Below the pieces are notes generated by a model. That model was not told the DNA's origin and searched no databases. It saw nothing but the letters and a program-made list of their open reading frames with translations. The translations under genes were made by a program, and so were the position numbers. A stretch of 64,000 nucleotides of DNA, taken from positions 4,841,001 to 4,905,000 of the forward strand of contig NC_133024.1 of NCBI RefSeq assembly GCF_048771995.1, given 5' to 3'. This DNA comes from Taeniopygia guttata. Taxonomy: Eukaryota > Chordata > Aves > Passeriformes > Estrildidae. Shown here piece by piece: positions 1-12,412 of the stretch. Within the stretch, counting starts at the first letter, position 1. Each line of letters starts with the position of its first letter.

Positions 1-1880
1 TTAAGACAAATGTCCTGTTTTTGATAGTTCAGAGGTTGTCTTTACTCTCCCTTTGCCTTGTTGGACCAACTTTTCATATTTCTTAAGGAGTGAAATAGCT
101 TGGGAGACAGAATTTATGCAAAGGAGCCTTGTAAAACCTAAGAGTCTTCTGGTCTCTGGCCATGCATTTTCCTTTACTTCATGGGCTGACACTTTGAAAG
201 CAAGTGCAATAATGATGAGAGAAGGAAGAGGTTTCTGGGAACAGCAGCCAAGTCTGTGCAGAGGAAGTACTTCAAGTTTGCATTGAAAGGAAGTATCAAG
301 TGACAATCCACATTCACTGGTTTCTAGTTCGTGGTCAGTAATGGTTGTTATCTTTTGTGCATCTTCTGTACTACTCCCAGTCTGTTGGGATGTTAAACTC
401 ATTAGACTTCACCTAGTAGAATAGTCCCCTGAAAAGAAACTTCAATTGCCTTCCCCCAGGGCAAAGGGGAATAAAACTGAATAAAGTTATATAAATTTTT
501 TTTAACTTTGTATCATTTCCAGCACTGTCACTTCCCTCCATCTGGTCTTCTTGGTGGTGAGGGTCCCCTGCACTGAAAAATATAGAATTCCATGGATTAA
601 TATATGTTTGGGCAGGTGGGAATGCCCAGGTGCCTCCCCTGATGGGGCTAAGTTTGAAACTGTCCCTTGCAAGTGTCTAGAACTGTTGCATCATTTGCAA
701 TGTGATGTGGTGGTCTTCCATGCAGCTTTTGTTATACAGTTTTGCTATAATAGGCAAAAGTCTTGCACAGATCAGGAGGGGGAACAACAGGAGCCCCTTC
801 TAAGGTGAACATCCTCCCCAAATTCTTCTGGGTGCTCCCCCCTTTTCCCTGTGAGAGGTTTGCTAGCACAGCTGATGCTTGGCAGACTTTCTGTGTCTCC
901 TTGTCTGCAGTTGTGGTTGGAGGTGGAGGAGACTCTCTACTGGATGTGACAAATCAAAATGACAGGAAGAGGAAGGACAGTGAGAGGACCAATGTATTCA
1001 GCAGAGCATCTATGTGCACAGCTGAAAGGTTGCAAACAATTTAAAAATGGTCATCATTGTTTTGCTCAAATGATTTTATGTGGACACTACTAGTAAAAGT
1101 GTTATTTCTCTTTGCAACTTAAAATATTGGAATTACCCCGCAAAAAATCACTACTTAAAAGTCACTACTTAAGTTGAAAGGGTAATTTAAAACCCCCCTC
1201 CTATTTATTTTTCTATTGATTCCTCTAAATTTTTTTTTTATGTTCCACAGCTGAGATGGAATCACATTAAACACCTGATTCCAAATGTTTTGAAGATCCC
1301 TAGCTGTCTCTTTGGCCCAACCAGAGGGTGATTAGTTGTTTTAGTGTTTTAGTTTGTGATGGATAATTGACTTCAAAGCTTAAATTTGATTTTTGCAAAC
1401 TGAGCCAGCAGATTACTGGTTTTCAGTTGCAAATGAGTTGGGGGAGGACCATGGATGTAGTTGGGTACCACAGACAAGGTGCTGAGTAGAGATTTGCTTA
1501 CATTAGACATAGCAGTACTGAACATTGCTAAATACCCATTGTAATTCAGGCCACAGCCCACTCTTGCTTGAGCAGCTGTCTTGTTATTGCAGCAACAACC
1601 TCCCATTATTGGCCAAAGATCTTTTGTGAACCCTGCAAAGTCATAAAAGTGAGAGTTCCTACCTAGAGTTAGACTACCTAGTGTTCACATCGTTCATCTT
1701 TCCTTTGCAGCATTGAATGGATTTACTATTGTCTGTGACTGTAGAATAAATTCAGAGTAAGGACTACAGATTTTAATGAAGGTAAGTTAAATGATAAACC
1801 TGATAGGACAATAGGAAATTACTTTAAACTGAAGGAGGGTAGATTGAGATTAGGAATAAATGCTTGGCTGTGAGGGCTTT
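1..1880. other. Unique noncoding sequence
   Basis: No repeat family or gene is recognised here. A 133-codon open frame on the minus strand (1-402) has a stop at its left end inside the window. It shows no domain, signal peptide or splice pattern that I recognise, and is treated as chance. Confidence 0.5.
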
Positions 1881-2055
1881 GAGGTCCTGTTGCCCAAAGA
1901 AACTGTGGCTGCCTCATCCCTGGTCGTGTGCCTGGCCAGGTTGGACAGGGCTTGGAGCAAACTGGTCTAGTGAAAGATGGAAAGGTGTCCCTACTCATGG
2001 CAGGGGGTAGAAAAAGATGATCTTTAAGTTCCCTTCCAAGCCTTTCTATGATTCA
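1881..2055 (+). repeat. CR1 LINE 3' end fragment
   Basis: The segment follows the avian CR1 3' end in order. It has the 'ttgcccaaagaaactgtggc' block, then 'ggccaggttggacagggctt', 'ctggtctagtgaaagatgg', 'gatgatctttaagttccctt' and a terminal 'tttctatgattcacatag' resembling the CR1 octamer end. Only the last 170 bases or so of the element are present, which is the usual 5' truncation of CR1 retroposition. No reverse transcriptase remains. Confidence 0.93.
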
Positions 2056-4560
2056 CATAGGTAAATGGCACGCAGGTAAAATGGCAGTATTTCCTGCTCT
2101 GCTAAAAATTTTAATTTTGCCATGTAAAGGTTTGTGGTTTTATTTTTTTGTTGTTGTTGTTTTGGGTTTTTTTGTTTTGTTTTGTTTTTTTTAAGCAGCT
2201 GCCACAGCTGAATACTGACTGTTTTGTGTCCAGTGAAGAACAAACTTGGACTAAATGGAACAGCTGCACAAAGATGTTCAACATAATAGGTAATGTGAAT
2301 CTTTAAACAAAATCCAGTGCCATCAAAGCCAAAACACAAAAAAGCTCTTAAAAATTTTTTTTGAAAGAACAGATGGAAAAAAATTTCTTATGAGCTGTAT
2401 AACAGGATCACATAAATCAGCCCAGCAGCAATGGCATATAGAACCCTTCACACATGGGCAAAAAACATAACCAGAACCAGACACAATAGTGATATGTCCA
2501 GCTCCTCAAAAAGAAGGAGAGTCAGGGTGAAAAGTGTCTTGGTAGGATGGGGTCAGGCAGGAAGCACAGTAGTTATAGTGGTGTTTTATCTCCATAAAGC
2601 TGGACTTTGGAAGATACAGGAAAGCATAATTTCAATACATTTTTTCAACTGCTTAGTTTAAAATATATAATTGAGCTCTTAACCAGTCCTTTTTATGTGT
2701 GGTGGAAAGAAGGGGATAATCAAGCTGTCCAGAAAATGAAGCAAATCTTCAGAGTCCAATATTTTCTCCTGTGTGTTTCAGTGTTATTCTGCCACTAGAT
2801 GTCCTGCTGACCTCACAGAGAAGGGGATGAGCTGCTTTCCTTGATGAACAGCACAGACCAAGGTGGAAATCAAGCTGTGGCAAAACCTGCTTGTAACTTT
2901 TAATTCCTTATGGATTGTTTCTGTTTAATAATACTTCTTAACACAAAGAGTCAATGAGAACCTTCTCATCTGCCTCCTTTTTTTAAGTGTCACAGTGGGA
3001 ATAAGACTCTTGCTGTCATCCATTGCTGATCCTATTTTGAAGCACTTGTTTTCTACTTTAATATTTTAATTATCTTCCATAGCCCATCTCCCTGGTGGTG
3101 TCTTTGCTCATTTTGCGGGGATTTTCTCCTTGGATCTCATATGCATGGTTGCTGAAGACTAAGAGCAGCTCACCACTCTGTCTTTCCATTCATTCTCAGC
3201 AAAACTGAGAATCTTTCAACACCAAATGACACCTTCCCAATCTCAGTATGTTTCCCACGACAGTTCAGGACAGCGTCCAAATGCAAGGAAATTCCAGGGA
3301 TGCTCAGAAGCCTATTGCAGGGGAGAACTTGGAAGAAAATATCAGAGTTCATGTTTTAACAGACTTTCCTCAAGACAATGGTGAGTGTTTTCTCCCCTTT
3401 CCATTAAATATCTCTGTATCTCAGTAGCAATTATCAGAAAGGAAGTGCTATACAGGATAGGTGGGGCTTTCACAAACAACTGTATGATACAAATTCTAGG
3501 ACTGACAAAAATGGTCAACATATCTTCTGAACAAATATGACAGCACACTCAGCCTGAGGGTAATAGCAATAGCTGCTGGACTAGAAGGTGGGATCCAGAG
3601 CTTAGGCTGGTCCCCAAGCCTGATATGGCATCTGAAATAACAGATCGGAGAATGGGAGGATGTGTGGATGTCTCCTCTCTGTACGTGTTCCTGCTAAGGG
3701 AAAAACTGTACCTAAAACTAATGTGTGTTTGAGTGCAAATCCTTTTTCTGCCTTTCACATTTATTCTCTTTGCCTTCTTTATTATGACTTGGTCAGTGGC
3801 AAAACTTGGCATAGGACTGAGCACTGTTCTGAATTGCAAAGGAATACTTTCCCACTCTGTGGCTGAGGTAATGCACTGAACATCTCCACTCCTCAGTTTC
3901 ACCACCTGAAAGCAGAGCAATAGTGACCCAAAGAGCTTGTGACATTGAAATGTCACAAGTCCCAGGGGACAGAGATGACACTGTGCTGCATGATCTCCTG
4001 TGGCTCACCAAGTAAGGTGTTATGTGCAAATTGTGCTGCAGCATTGAGACTATTTCCAGTAATCAAACAGTCAAACATCATACAAACCCCTCGAATCTCT
4101 GATTTTATCCACAGAATTGAATGGCTTTATCTGTGTTTTTTCCTAGAAAACTGATAATGCCATTAGCACTTAAGAGGAGTTTCATGGGGATTTTTCCTTT
4201 ATTTGAAGTCTGGTTGAGTCTAGCTTAATTATCTAATTTGATCTAGTTCACCATCCAGCTCACTGACTTTCATTTAGTGGTTCTTATAAGATGCTCCAAA
4301 GCCTGTGGTACCTGGTCTTGTTTGATCATAGATAGAGACAGGATGTTACAGCCACAGGCACAAAGACACTGAATCAGTTCATTGCTTCATTAAATTAGAG
4401 CAAAGAGCTGGAACTCAAATGGGAATGTGACACACTTTTTCTAGTTTACAAATGGCTTCTCAAATATCCTGAAACAGGTTCCTTTGGTGGTATTTCAGTT
4501 GTTTTGCCAACCAGTTCCTCCTTTGCTTTGTGAAGAGTTTGTACTCAGGGACAGCTACAT
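2056..4560. other. Unique noncoding sequence with T/G-rich tract
   Basis: No gene is seen. At about 2138-2193 there is an impure T/G-rich tract (ttgttgttgtt followed by tttgttttgtttt-type repeats). The rest looks like unique AT-rich sequence. The short open frames on both strands share no recognisable domain. Confidence 0.5.
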
Positions 4561-4890
4561 TTATGCTTTGTAAGTGTTCTGTTCACATTTTCTGTATTGT
4601 ATTTGGGTCAAATACAGAGATGAGACTTCCATACTGCAAGTAACCCACTCTTCTGATAAATTGACTTGATCTGAAGAACTTACCTGGTGATTCCTGGGAT
4701 AGCATTTCCAAACAAAGCAAGTAAAATCTCTTTCCCAAAGCTGAATTTTGCTTCTGTAAGAGCAGCCATCACCCCCAGGCAGCTGGAATGTGACATCAGA
4801 GCCCAGCATTCAGCTCCCAGTGAACAGCAGTGCTCATTTAGCCTGGCAAGTACCAGGAGATAAAGAGAGACCCCCAACATCAGACAGATG
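4561..4890 (-). repeat. Copy A of inverted duplicated segment (non-CR1 part)
   Basis: Read on the minus strand, this segment matches 34396-34670 on the plus strand. The best part is a gap-free block of about 99 bases that differs at 12 positions by my hand count (about 88% identity). It contains an open frame starting ATG right after a TGA in both copies (first residues MLGSDV). In both copies the block ends at a CAG|GTAAG splice-donor consensus; here GTAAGT reads from 4683 down to 4678. Weaker similarity continues beyond the donor for about 120 bases. What it derives from is unknown. It may be a decayed exon plus intron, or a low-copy repeat. The substitutions do not clearly favour a coding reading. 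Confidence 0.7.
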
Positions 4891-5233
4891 GGAGCTGCAG
4901 GAGCAAGTGCAGAGGAAGCTATGAAGGTGCTCCAAGGGCTGGAGACAGGTTGGGAGGGCTGGGGATGTTGAGCCTGGAGAAGAGAAGGCTCCAGGGAGAG
5001 CTTAGAGTCCCTGCCAAGGCCTAAAGGGGCTCCAGGAGAGCTGGAGAGGGACTTTGGACAAGGCCCTGGAGGGACAGGACAAGAGGCAATGGCTTCCCAC
5101 TACCAGAGAGCAGGGTTAGGTGGGATATGGTGAAGAAATGCCTGACTGCAAAAGTGGTGAGGTCCTGGCGTAGGTTTCCCAGAGAAGCTGTGGCTTGTCC
5201 CATCCCTGGAAGTGTTCAAGGCCAGGTTGGCAT
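4891..5233 (+). repeat. CR1 LINE fragment, truncated at both ends
   Basis: CR1 sense sequence runs from about 'gtgctccaagggctggaga' through 'cctggagaagagaaggctcc', 'gagggactttggacaaggcc' and 'gaagtgttcaaggccaggtt'. It stops abruptly at about 5233, before the usual 3' tail, so the last 100 or so bases of CR1 are missing. Its 5' truncation joint (near 4880) is shared with the CR1 at 33911-34395. This implies that both descend from one insertion that was later duplicated together with the flank. Confidence 0.9.
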
Positions 5234-5290
5234 CTTGGTTTGAAGATAAATTTAGGAGAAAAGCACTCTGAAATGAATGTTTATTCACTA

Positions 5291-5325
5291 AATAAAGCTG
5301 CTACAGTGAATAAAGCTGCTACAGT
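5291..5325. repeat. 18-bp tandem duplication
   Basis: The unit aataaagctgctacagtg (5291-5308) is followed directly by a second copy lacking only the last base (5309-5325). The exact identity suggests recent slippage. Confidence 0.9.
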
Positions 5326-8300
5326 TTTCCTCAGAGGCGGCTGTGAAGGTGCTTCTCAGTGAACATGAGAAGCATGTTCATGCTATGAACACCCACCTTT
5401 GGACCCTGGCTTTGGGAGCCATGAGGTGGCGCAGTTACCCTGGATGTCAGATCACAGCTAGCTACACACTGGTTACATATCTTCCCAAAATATGTGTCCA
5501 CTCCCCAGCTGCATAACTACAACCACATGTTAAGGAGCTGCTGCTTTATACATGGTTTAGCTGAATCACCTAACCCCTCTTATGTTTTGCCTTCCAGGGG
5601 GTCAGTGAGGTGCTGTGGGAGAAGAAAATGCAGTCAAGCATGTTGTGGTCTCATGTTAGCAAGTGTGCCCCTTGCAGGGATCCCCTTCCTCTACTTTTCT
5701 TAAATAGGACTTAAAAAATAAACTAACTCCAAATGCATTTCATGCCTCCTCCCCAGGAAAGCACTTCAAGGATATTGCTTGTTTTATTAGTGAGGCAGCA
5801 GGATGCAAACTAACAGATACAGACCATGTGGCAGAAGATGGTGGTGGTGGCTACCCTCCCTCTGCATGCCCCATCTCCACTAGTGGGAAGAAAATTTGGA
5901 GAGCTGTTTGCTGCTTCTGAGTAGTGTTCTTTCCTCTCTGTCATTGGGTCTCTTTTGGGCTTGCAAAGGTGTGGTAGGTCCAAGGTCCTGGCTGACTTCC
6001 AGGGAAGGGGAATGCACTGAATATTCTCAGGTTCCTCCTTGGTTTGAAGTGGAGCTGTTTTTTTTCTTGCTTCTTCTCCCCAGTGATCGCAATGCTTTGC
6101 TGTGTTCTCACAGACTGCCCCAGAGGGGGTGCATTCCAGTGGAAAATCTGCATCTGCTCATGAACAGGGACACTGCACATGCAGAGAGGACAGCTTGAAC
6201 CCTGTGTTTCACATGAGCCCCATTTTTAATCCCATCCATCCTGGGATTAAAAATACTTCGGGATACAAAGAGCATTTCTACCCTGGGATGCCATATTTGC
6301 TCACGCAATGGCTGCAACTCCACTCAGCCTAGAGCTCACCTTCCTGTGGTGAAGCTGAGGTGGATGGATCCTCTCCTACTCCTGGCAGTCAGCATGGCCA
6401 TGATATTACATGGACAGGTGCTGTGTGGGGCCATGCAAGCACTATGTATAAAAACCACTCTACCAGGAAGTTGTGGTATTCTTTCCCTAGAGCATCACAG
6501 ATCTCAGGTGTGATATAATCTGAAATTACCCTCCTGCCTCACAGGCATGTTTTGCTTTGTCTATAAAAGTCCTTCCAGTATTGTCGGATGCTGATTCTTA
6601 TCACCTGTACACTTGAGAGATCAAAAGAGCCTTGAAAAGCACCTCCAAACTCTGCCATGAGTGCCCTGCAGCCTGCCTGTTCTGGCCACATTCCAGCACA
6701 GGAGAGGAGCTCCACTCTCCTCTGAAAGTACCACACCATAACCATCTCCTCTCCTGGCCAAAGCTGCAGATCTCCAGAATGTGACACAGGTCGCTGCTGC
6801 CCATAACAACCAGTGGGTGCAGACACTGCCCTTGGCTCCGAGTGCCCCATGCAGAGCAAGGACCACAGGGGCTGTTTGTCTGGGCGTGTCTGTCTCTGCT
6901 GAAGTGCTTTGCAGTTGCCTTCCAAGCTCAGTACAGTGGTCACCATAGCTCATCTCAAGCAGCACCAGTTTTTTGGCAAGGGTTAGACCAGAAGAGTCCT
7001 TTCATGACACTTCTTCACCTGACAATCACTGCACTGAGGCCACCATCTAAGCCATGAACCTAGCATTCCTCTGGGCACCTCAGAAGTCCAACTAAATCCG
7101 TGATTTAGGGAGACCTAAATCTCCCTTCAGAGGTGCCTTCCTCCACTCATTAGGTGCCCAGAGCTTCTGAAAGAACATGCTTCAAGGTGCAGTTAATTGT
7201 ATTTAATGTTTTCTTCACCTTCCAAAATTGCTTCCCACCTTCCCTCAGCAATTCCTATGATGCTGGTTCCAGGATCAGTTACCCAAAACCTAGCAGGTCT
7301 TCCACTTGGGTGTGCTGAGATGTGGAGATATCATGCCTCCAGTCTCCTGTTTCATCTCTGGTCTTGAGACAGGGCATTGGGATCAAAGATGGGGGCAACT
7401 GCTACAGCAGGAACCTGACCCCCCTTGACACTGGATGCCACTGGCTGGGGTGCACTCAACCTGCCCACAGCACCCTTGGTGCCCGACTCAGGCACCACAT
7501 CTGCTTTTGCTATCAGCTCCTGGCTGTGAGATGAGCCCTGCAAACCTACACATTCCTCCTTGCTTACACATCATAAGCTTTATTTGTTTTAATCAAAGGA
7601 GGCCCTGATAATTATTAACATATTTAATTATTTTTACTCTGAGTCACTCAGCTCAGGCATGGAGTGATTACAAGGATTGTCTTTACTGCACAGACCCAGC
7701 CCTGGAGCATTTGCACCACCAAGTAATGACTCTTTGCAGACAGAGCTCCCATTGATGCGGGTCTCACAGCATGACTTTCCTTCCAGTTTAAGCTGCTTTT
7801 TGCTTTGCTCAGAAGTGCTGGCCTTCACAGGAGTAAAACTGGGCACATTCAGACAATTTTCAGGGCTAAGACTTTGTATGCTGAGGTTGCTGACTCTGGG
7901 ACAGCACTGGCAGGGAATGATACTCATCTGAGCTTTGCTCCAGCCCTGCACCTCAGGAGGGGTGTTAGTCCACCTGCACTCCTCAGAAACTGCATCACCC
8001 CATCCAGGACCTCCCCTCCCAGCCTTGCAGTGACTTGCATGGCCTCCCACCAGCAATGACAGCAGACTGCAATAGGTGGTCTTTGAGGAGACTCATAACT
8101 CTGCAACTCTGCACTTCCACGTGATTTATGACGTTCTCCAGCCTGGGCTGGCCCATAAACTGCAATCATTCCTAACCTCAGTGGTTCACAGTGAGGCTAC
8201 CTGGAACTGTCTGTGTGATTTCCTCCTTTGTTGTCCATCAGGGCTTTGGAAGGAGGTGCTGCCCTTGGAAAATGCTCACCATCTGTTTGGAAGGTCTGGG

Positions 8301-8450
8301 CAGTTTGGATGGGGACCAGACCCATGTTTCTGGGGTGCCTTTGCATTGGGATACATCGAAACCATCCCGAGTGAGTTGGTTCCTGCTGACTCCTGCGTGA
8401 CCTGAGACTTTGTCTCTAAAATACAGCAGGGCACTGTGATCATGGATTTG
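5326..8450. other. Unique noncoding sequence, includes a perfect hairpin
   Basis: No gene is recognised. Open frames of 100-140 codons (for example minus strand 6539-6946 and 7634-8056) sit in locally GC-richer, stop-poor DNA and overlap equally long frames on the other strand, so they are not supported. A perfect hairpin at 6222-6254 is listed separately. Confidence 0.45.
6222..6254. repeat. Perfect 13-bp inverted repeat (hairpin)
   Basis: Left arm atttttaatccca (6222-6234), 7-base loop, right arm tgggattaaaaat (6242-6254). The arms are exact reverse complements. Confidence 0.9.
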
Positions 8451-8584
8451 CATTTGGACAACGCTCTTGGACACATGGTATGACTCTTTGGGATGGTGCT
8501 ATGCAGGGCTGGGAGTTGGACTTGATGATCCTTGTCACCCTCTTCCAACTCAGTTTATTCTGTGATCTGGGATTCTGTGATCCC
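8451..8584 (+). repeat. CR1 LINE 3' end fragment
   Basis: The order matches the CR1 3' terminus: 'cttggacacatggtatgact', 'gatggtgctatgcagggctg', 'gagttggacttgatgatcct', 'ctcttccaactcagtttatt', then two diverged tail octamers (ttctgtgatc, ttctgtgatcc). About 134 bases remain. Confidence 0.93.
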
Positions 8585-10838
8585 AGGGGACTGCCTTGGT
8601 GCTGAGCATTCAGGAGAATTATTGTGGCTTGTGAACAATAATTACTTTAATTCTCTGTCCCACCAGTGAGGTGAGATTGTATTAGCCGAATATGTAGGTA
8701 CAAGGAAATTGTGGAGGGTCTCAAGGATGCACAGAGGAAGCCTTGGCAGGGCTGGAAATTGAGCAAAAAACTGCAGATTCATACGGAAGATGCTGGCCCT
8801 TGCTGAAATACAGAACTTCTTTTGTCTTGGCTGATTTTACTGAAACAGAGATGTGTCCTGGCATATAAAGGCTTGTACCTATCAAAGTCAGTTTCTAATC
8901 TTGATCAGGAACTTGCATGGGCAGTGACCACCCCAAAGTCCTTGTATTTTTGGTGTCATTTCATTGCTCTAAAATTTTTGTGTATGTCTTGAAGCAGTCC
9001 CCAAAAGCCACATGGCCACAAGCTGTGCATGAGACCCTGTAAACATGAGGTGCAGGGGAGGGGGCAGAACATGTGCTTGGAGCCGATTTTAGCTCCTCCA
9101 CCCTGGCCCCTGGGATGGCCATGTAGCACTTCTTGGGTTATTTTGATCCAGATGGGCTGCCTGAGCTAATTCCCAGCTTCCAGGAGTGACTGTTTTGGCA
9201 AAATGAAATCAAAGAACACGAGGGGTGGCTCTCTCAATGCTGCTGCTGCTGAGACCTGTACCAACACTGCACATCCTCCACCCGCCACTGCTCTCCTTCC
9301 CCTCCACAAACAACCAGACAAAGCTCCTTTATTGCACAGCCAGAGCAGGGAGGGGGAAAAAACAGAGCAATTAAAACCGAGACTACATTAAGGCAGAGAA
9401 AACCACAAAAATCAGTGCCTGCAATCTCAGCAGTGCTAAACCTATCTGCTGACTTCCCTTCTGAAAACAATCTTGACCCCACCCGGGTGGGAAAACGCCT
9501 GTAGTTGTAACCACCCCGCCACAAAAACACTAAAGGAGGTATTTGTCTGAGCATTTGATTGCAGAGCTTGGCACTCAATTCATTTCCTTCTACAAAATAA
9601 GAAAGCCAAGATGCTTCAGGTAACAGGGTTAACAGTCAGGCCAAGAAGTCTGGGAGTTTCACTTCCTACGAGTTTTGGCACAGTAGCTACCTCACACACG
9701 ATTAATTACCTCAGCACCAGATTATAGTTGCAGGCTCCAATAGAAGTGAAAATAGGAACCAATTAAATTAATCTATATTTACTTTGTAATCATATTTTCC
9801 TTTGGTAATTCTTTGCTTTAATTTGACAGATTGAATTCCAGCATTTTGTTTTTATTAAGCAATACAACCCTAAAACCAGAGGATGAAATCCAAACCTGTA
9901 AAGCTAAGAAATCCCTCTCTTTCATGTTCAAAACCGTGTATTACAAGCAGTTTAAAAAAAAACCAAAACAGAATGTATGCACATATCCGGACTAATAAAA
10001 TCATAACATGAAATATGTGGTAAAGTACCGGCATGTCTTGCTGGAAGTACACGAGCATGAGCTGGGTTGGAGCTGGTGGTTGACAGAATGTTCACACCAG
10101 AGCTTGAAACTGAGGTAGACTTTGGTATCACAATGGGCAGGCTCACAAAACAGCTTGCATGGGAGAGAGCCATGGTTTAATGTCATCTGCTGTCAAGGAA
10201 CTGGCTTCCCTGTTTATGCCGTTATATTTTGGCATAAATCAGAAATGGTTAAATACCTTTGTGTTCCAGTAACAATGTCTGCTTCTTTTTCACGCAGTTT
10301 GGATGTTTCTACAGCACGTACATCTAGGAAGAGCTGAAGAGCTGAAGGCCTTTGTGTCTTTTGTGAGCTCCATACACAGTGACTCAGAATGCAGAAAATG
10401 CTTCTGTCCCAAACTCACACGGGGAGCCGATAAGGAGCTGTAGTAGGAACCTTGGAGCAACAAACTGGGAAGGCAGGGATGAGCAAGGACCCAGAGTGGT
10501 AGAGGAGATGTATCAGAAATTTGTCAGGCAGCAGCCCAGCTCTGGAGCAGGGCAAGGGAAAGGTTCCCTGGAAGGAGAAAAGGCTTTCCCCTGAGGCACC
10601 CCAGCAGATGGTAGAAATCCTGCTTTTTAGTGAGGTAGGGTATTAATAAGATGTGCAGCCAGATGCCCTCCTCCCCTGAGTTTGGCAACTCCTTTTCTCT
10701 CCCTTCAGTACCTGGTAGTTATTGTTCCTTAGCAACAAAAATGGGCAGAAATTTCCAAGGAGAAAAGAAAAACAGAAGGAAAAACCTTAACCTCCAACAA
10801 CAACAATAAATGCAGCAGAGCTAGGGATGCCCAAGATG
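8585..10838. other. Unique noncoding sequence
   Basis: No gene or repeat is identified. The stretch at about 9590-9850 is AT-rich, free of recognisable repeats, and contains homeodomain-type cores (attaatta, ccaattaaattaatc). It could be a conserved noncoding element, but that cannot be shown from one sequence. Confidence 0.4.
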
Positions 10839-10842
10839 ATAG

Positions 10843-11498
10843 TGTTATAAATGAATGTTCCAATTTATTAATTAAAGAAAATTTATTAAATGGTCCAAAT
10901 GTAAATTTAGAGAATAACAGCGAAAAGCCACTATCAAAAAAAACCCAAAAAACCCAAAAAAGTGCCTGGGCTTGGCACTGGGTGAGACACAGGTTTGACT
11001 GCTGCAGCAGAGGGTCTCCTGTGCTCCACACTGACTGTCTTGCCTGACTGATTTTTATACGGTTTTTCTTGCCCAAGGCAGAGTCCCTTTTCTTCCTTTT
11101 TGGACTGCACGTATTCATGTGGAGTTCTTTTCTCTGTGTCAAGTGGAACAAAACATGTCTGGAGAGTGATGAACATCCATGATCGAGTTCCTGGAATTTG
11201 GTATTGAGATGTATCTCCCTGGTGGCTCTGGATATCTCAATTTCGGATATTTATCGTTTCTTCATTGTCTGGGTGCCCTGGACCACCTTGATGGATGATC
11301 CATCTCCGGGCTGGCCATGTTCATTTGCCTGTGAATGAAGTCCTCCCTTTCTTCTCCAGATGTTTTCGACTTGTGTTGCAATCCCCATTGCTGGCTTGTG
11401 CATTTTAAAAACTTTTTATAAGAGTATATCTTAACTGTACATAACTATAAAATATATAACAAATTTATTTGCACAAATTATCACATACACATGTAACA
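10843..11498 (-). mobile_element. Solo LTR of an ERV1-like endogenous retrovirus
   Basis: The 656-base element begins TGTTATAAAT and ends ATGTAACA, so its termini are the canonical TGTTA...TAACA inverted pair. It is flanked by an exact 4-bp direct repeat, atag (10839-10842 and 11499-11502); 4-bp duplications are typical of gammaretrovirus-like ERV1 elements. Read on the minus strand, it has a TATA-like tataaaaat (about 11052-11059) and then AATAAA signals near 10865-10890, the order expected of U3-R-U5. No gag, pol or env sequence flanks it, so it is a solo LTR left by LTR-LTR recombination. A 140-codon frame crosses it and is not a gene. The family name is not assigned. Confidence 0.8.
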
Positions 11499-11502
11499 AT
11501 AG

Positions 11503-12267
11503 TGTGGCTCTGTGACTTAGAGATCAGGAGAGAAATTTATTTGCACTGATAATGGTGGCCTGGACATGTGCAAGATGGAAGCAAATATATGTCCTCATGG
11601 ACTGTCAGTGTTACTTCATGAGGAGGAGCTGGGCAGAAGCCTCTGCCTTCCTCTGAGCTGACAAGAATGGGGGGAAAATGGGCAAAACTTGCCTCTATTT
11701 TCCTGATGGGTGAAAAGAAGCTCACTAAAGTTGCCAAAGACTTCTTGCAGACACTTTAATAGCTTTAGAAAGCCATTGAGTTTCTTTTGGGCTCTGAAAA
11801 TCTATTTCCAATGTTGCTGCTTTGTCACCCTAGCATAGTGTGTAAATTTTATAGCCATAGAATTGCTACTCAATTTTCACCCTCTCAATGGTGATTTATG
11901 GATTCTGTAATAAAGCTTAAACCCTCTTCCTCTCCTTGTTAGTGCTGTTTTACACACTTCACATAGATCAGTGCCACAGCACTTGGAAGAGTTTGTTGGC
12001 CAAAGTCCCATAAAATACAAATTTCTCTTCATTTTGCATCTCCCATGCTTTAAATCAGGGAGATGTGTGGCAATCTCATCTCAGCAGACCCACAAACAGA
12101 AAGTGGAGAAGGAGGAAAAAAAAAGGATCTGCAGGACACCATAAAGACATTTCTCTGGTATCCTAGTGAGACAACATCAGGCTGTCACAGTGTGCTGGAT
12201 AGGTCCTTGATTTCTTTGCCCACGCAAAGATATGTTGCTCACTTAACAGAATACTTGGGAGGATAGA
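11503..12267. other. Unique noncoding sequence
   Basis: Nothing is recognised in this stretch. Confidence 0.45.
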
Positions 12268-12412
12268 GATAAAATCATACAATCATAGACTATCCTCTGT
12301 TGGAAGGAATCCACAAGGATCATTGAGTCCACCTCCTGGCCCTGAGCAAGACACCCAAGAATCACAACACATGCATTTGTTTGTTGCTGAGCTCTTGCAG
12401 GTCAGGAATATT
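12268..12412 (-). repeat. CR1 LINE 3' end fragment (divergent)
   Basis: Antisense CR1: 'aatcatacaatcatagac' tail octamers, 'gttggaaggaatccacaagg', 'atcattgagtccacctcctg', 'caagaatcacaacacatgc' and a 'gagctcttgcaggtcagg' block follow the order of the reverse-complemented CR1 3' region. The many substitutions suggest an older copy than those at 20 and 34 kb. Confidence 0.85.

Noticed and set aside
1..402. 133-codon minus-strand open frame at the window edge
   Set aside because: It ends at a stop inside the window and shows no known family; the length is within chance for 64 kb in six frames.
7634..8056. 140-codon minus-strand open frame
   Set aside because: Overlapped by comparable open frames on the plus strand; no domain.
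10729..11176. Open frames of 80 and 140 codons
   Set aside because: They lie across the left half of the solo LTR and cross its boundary.
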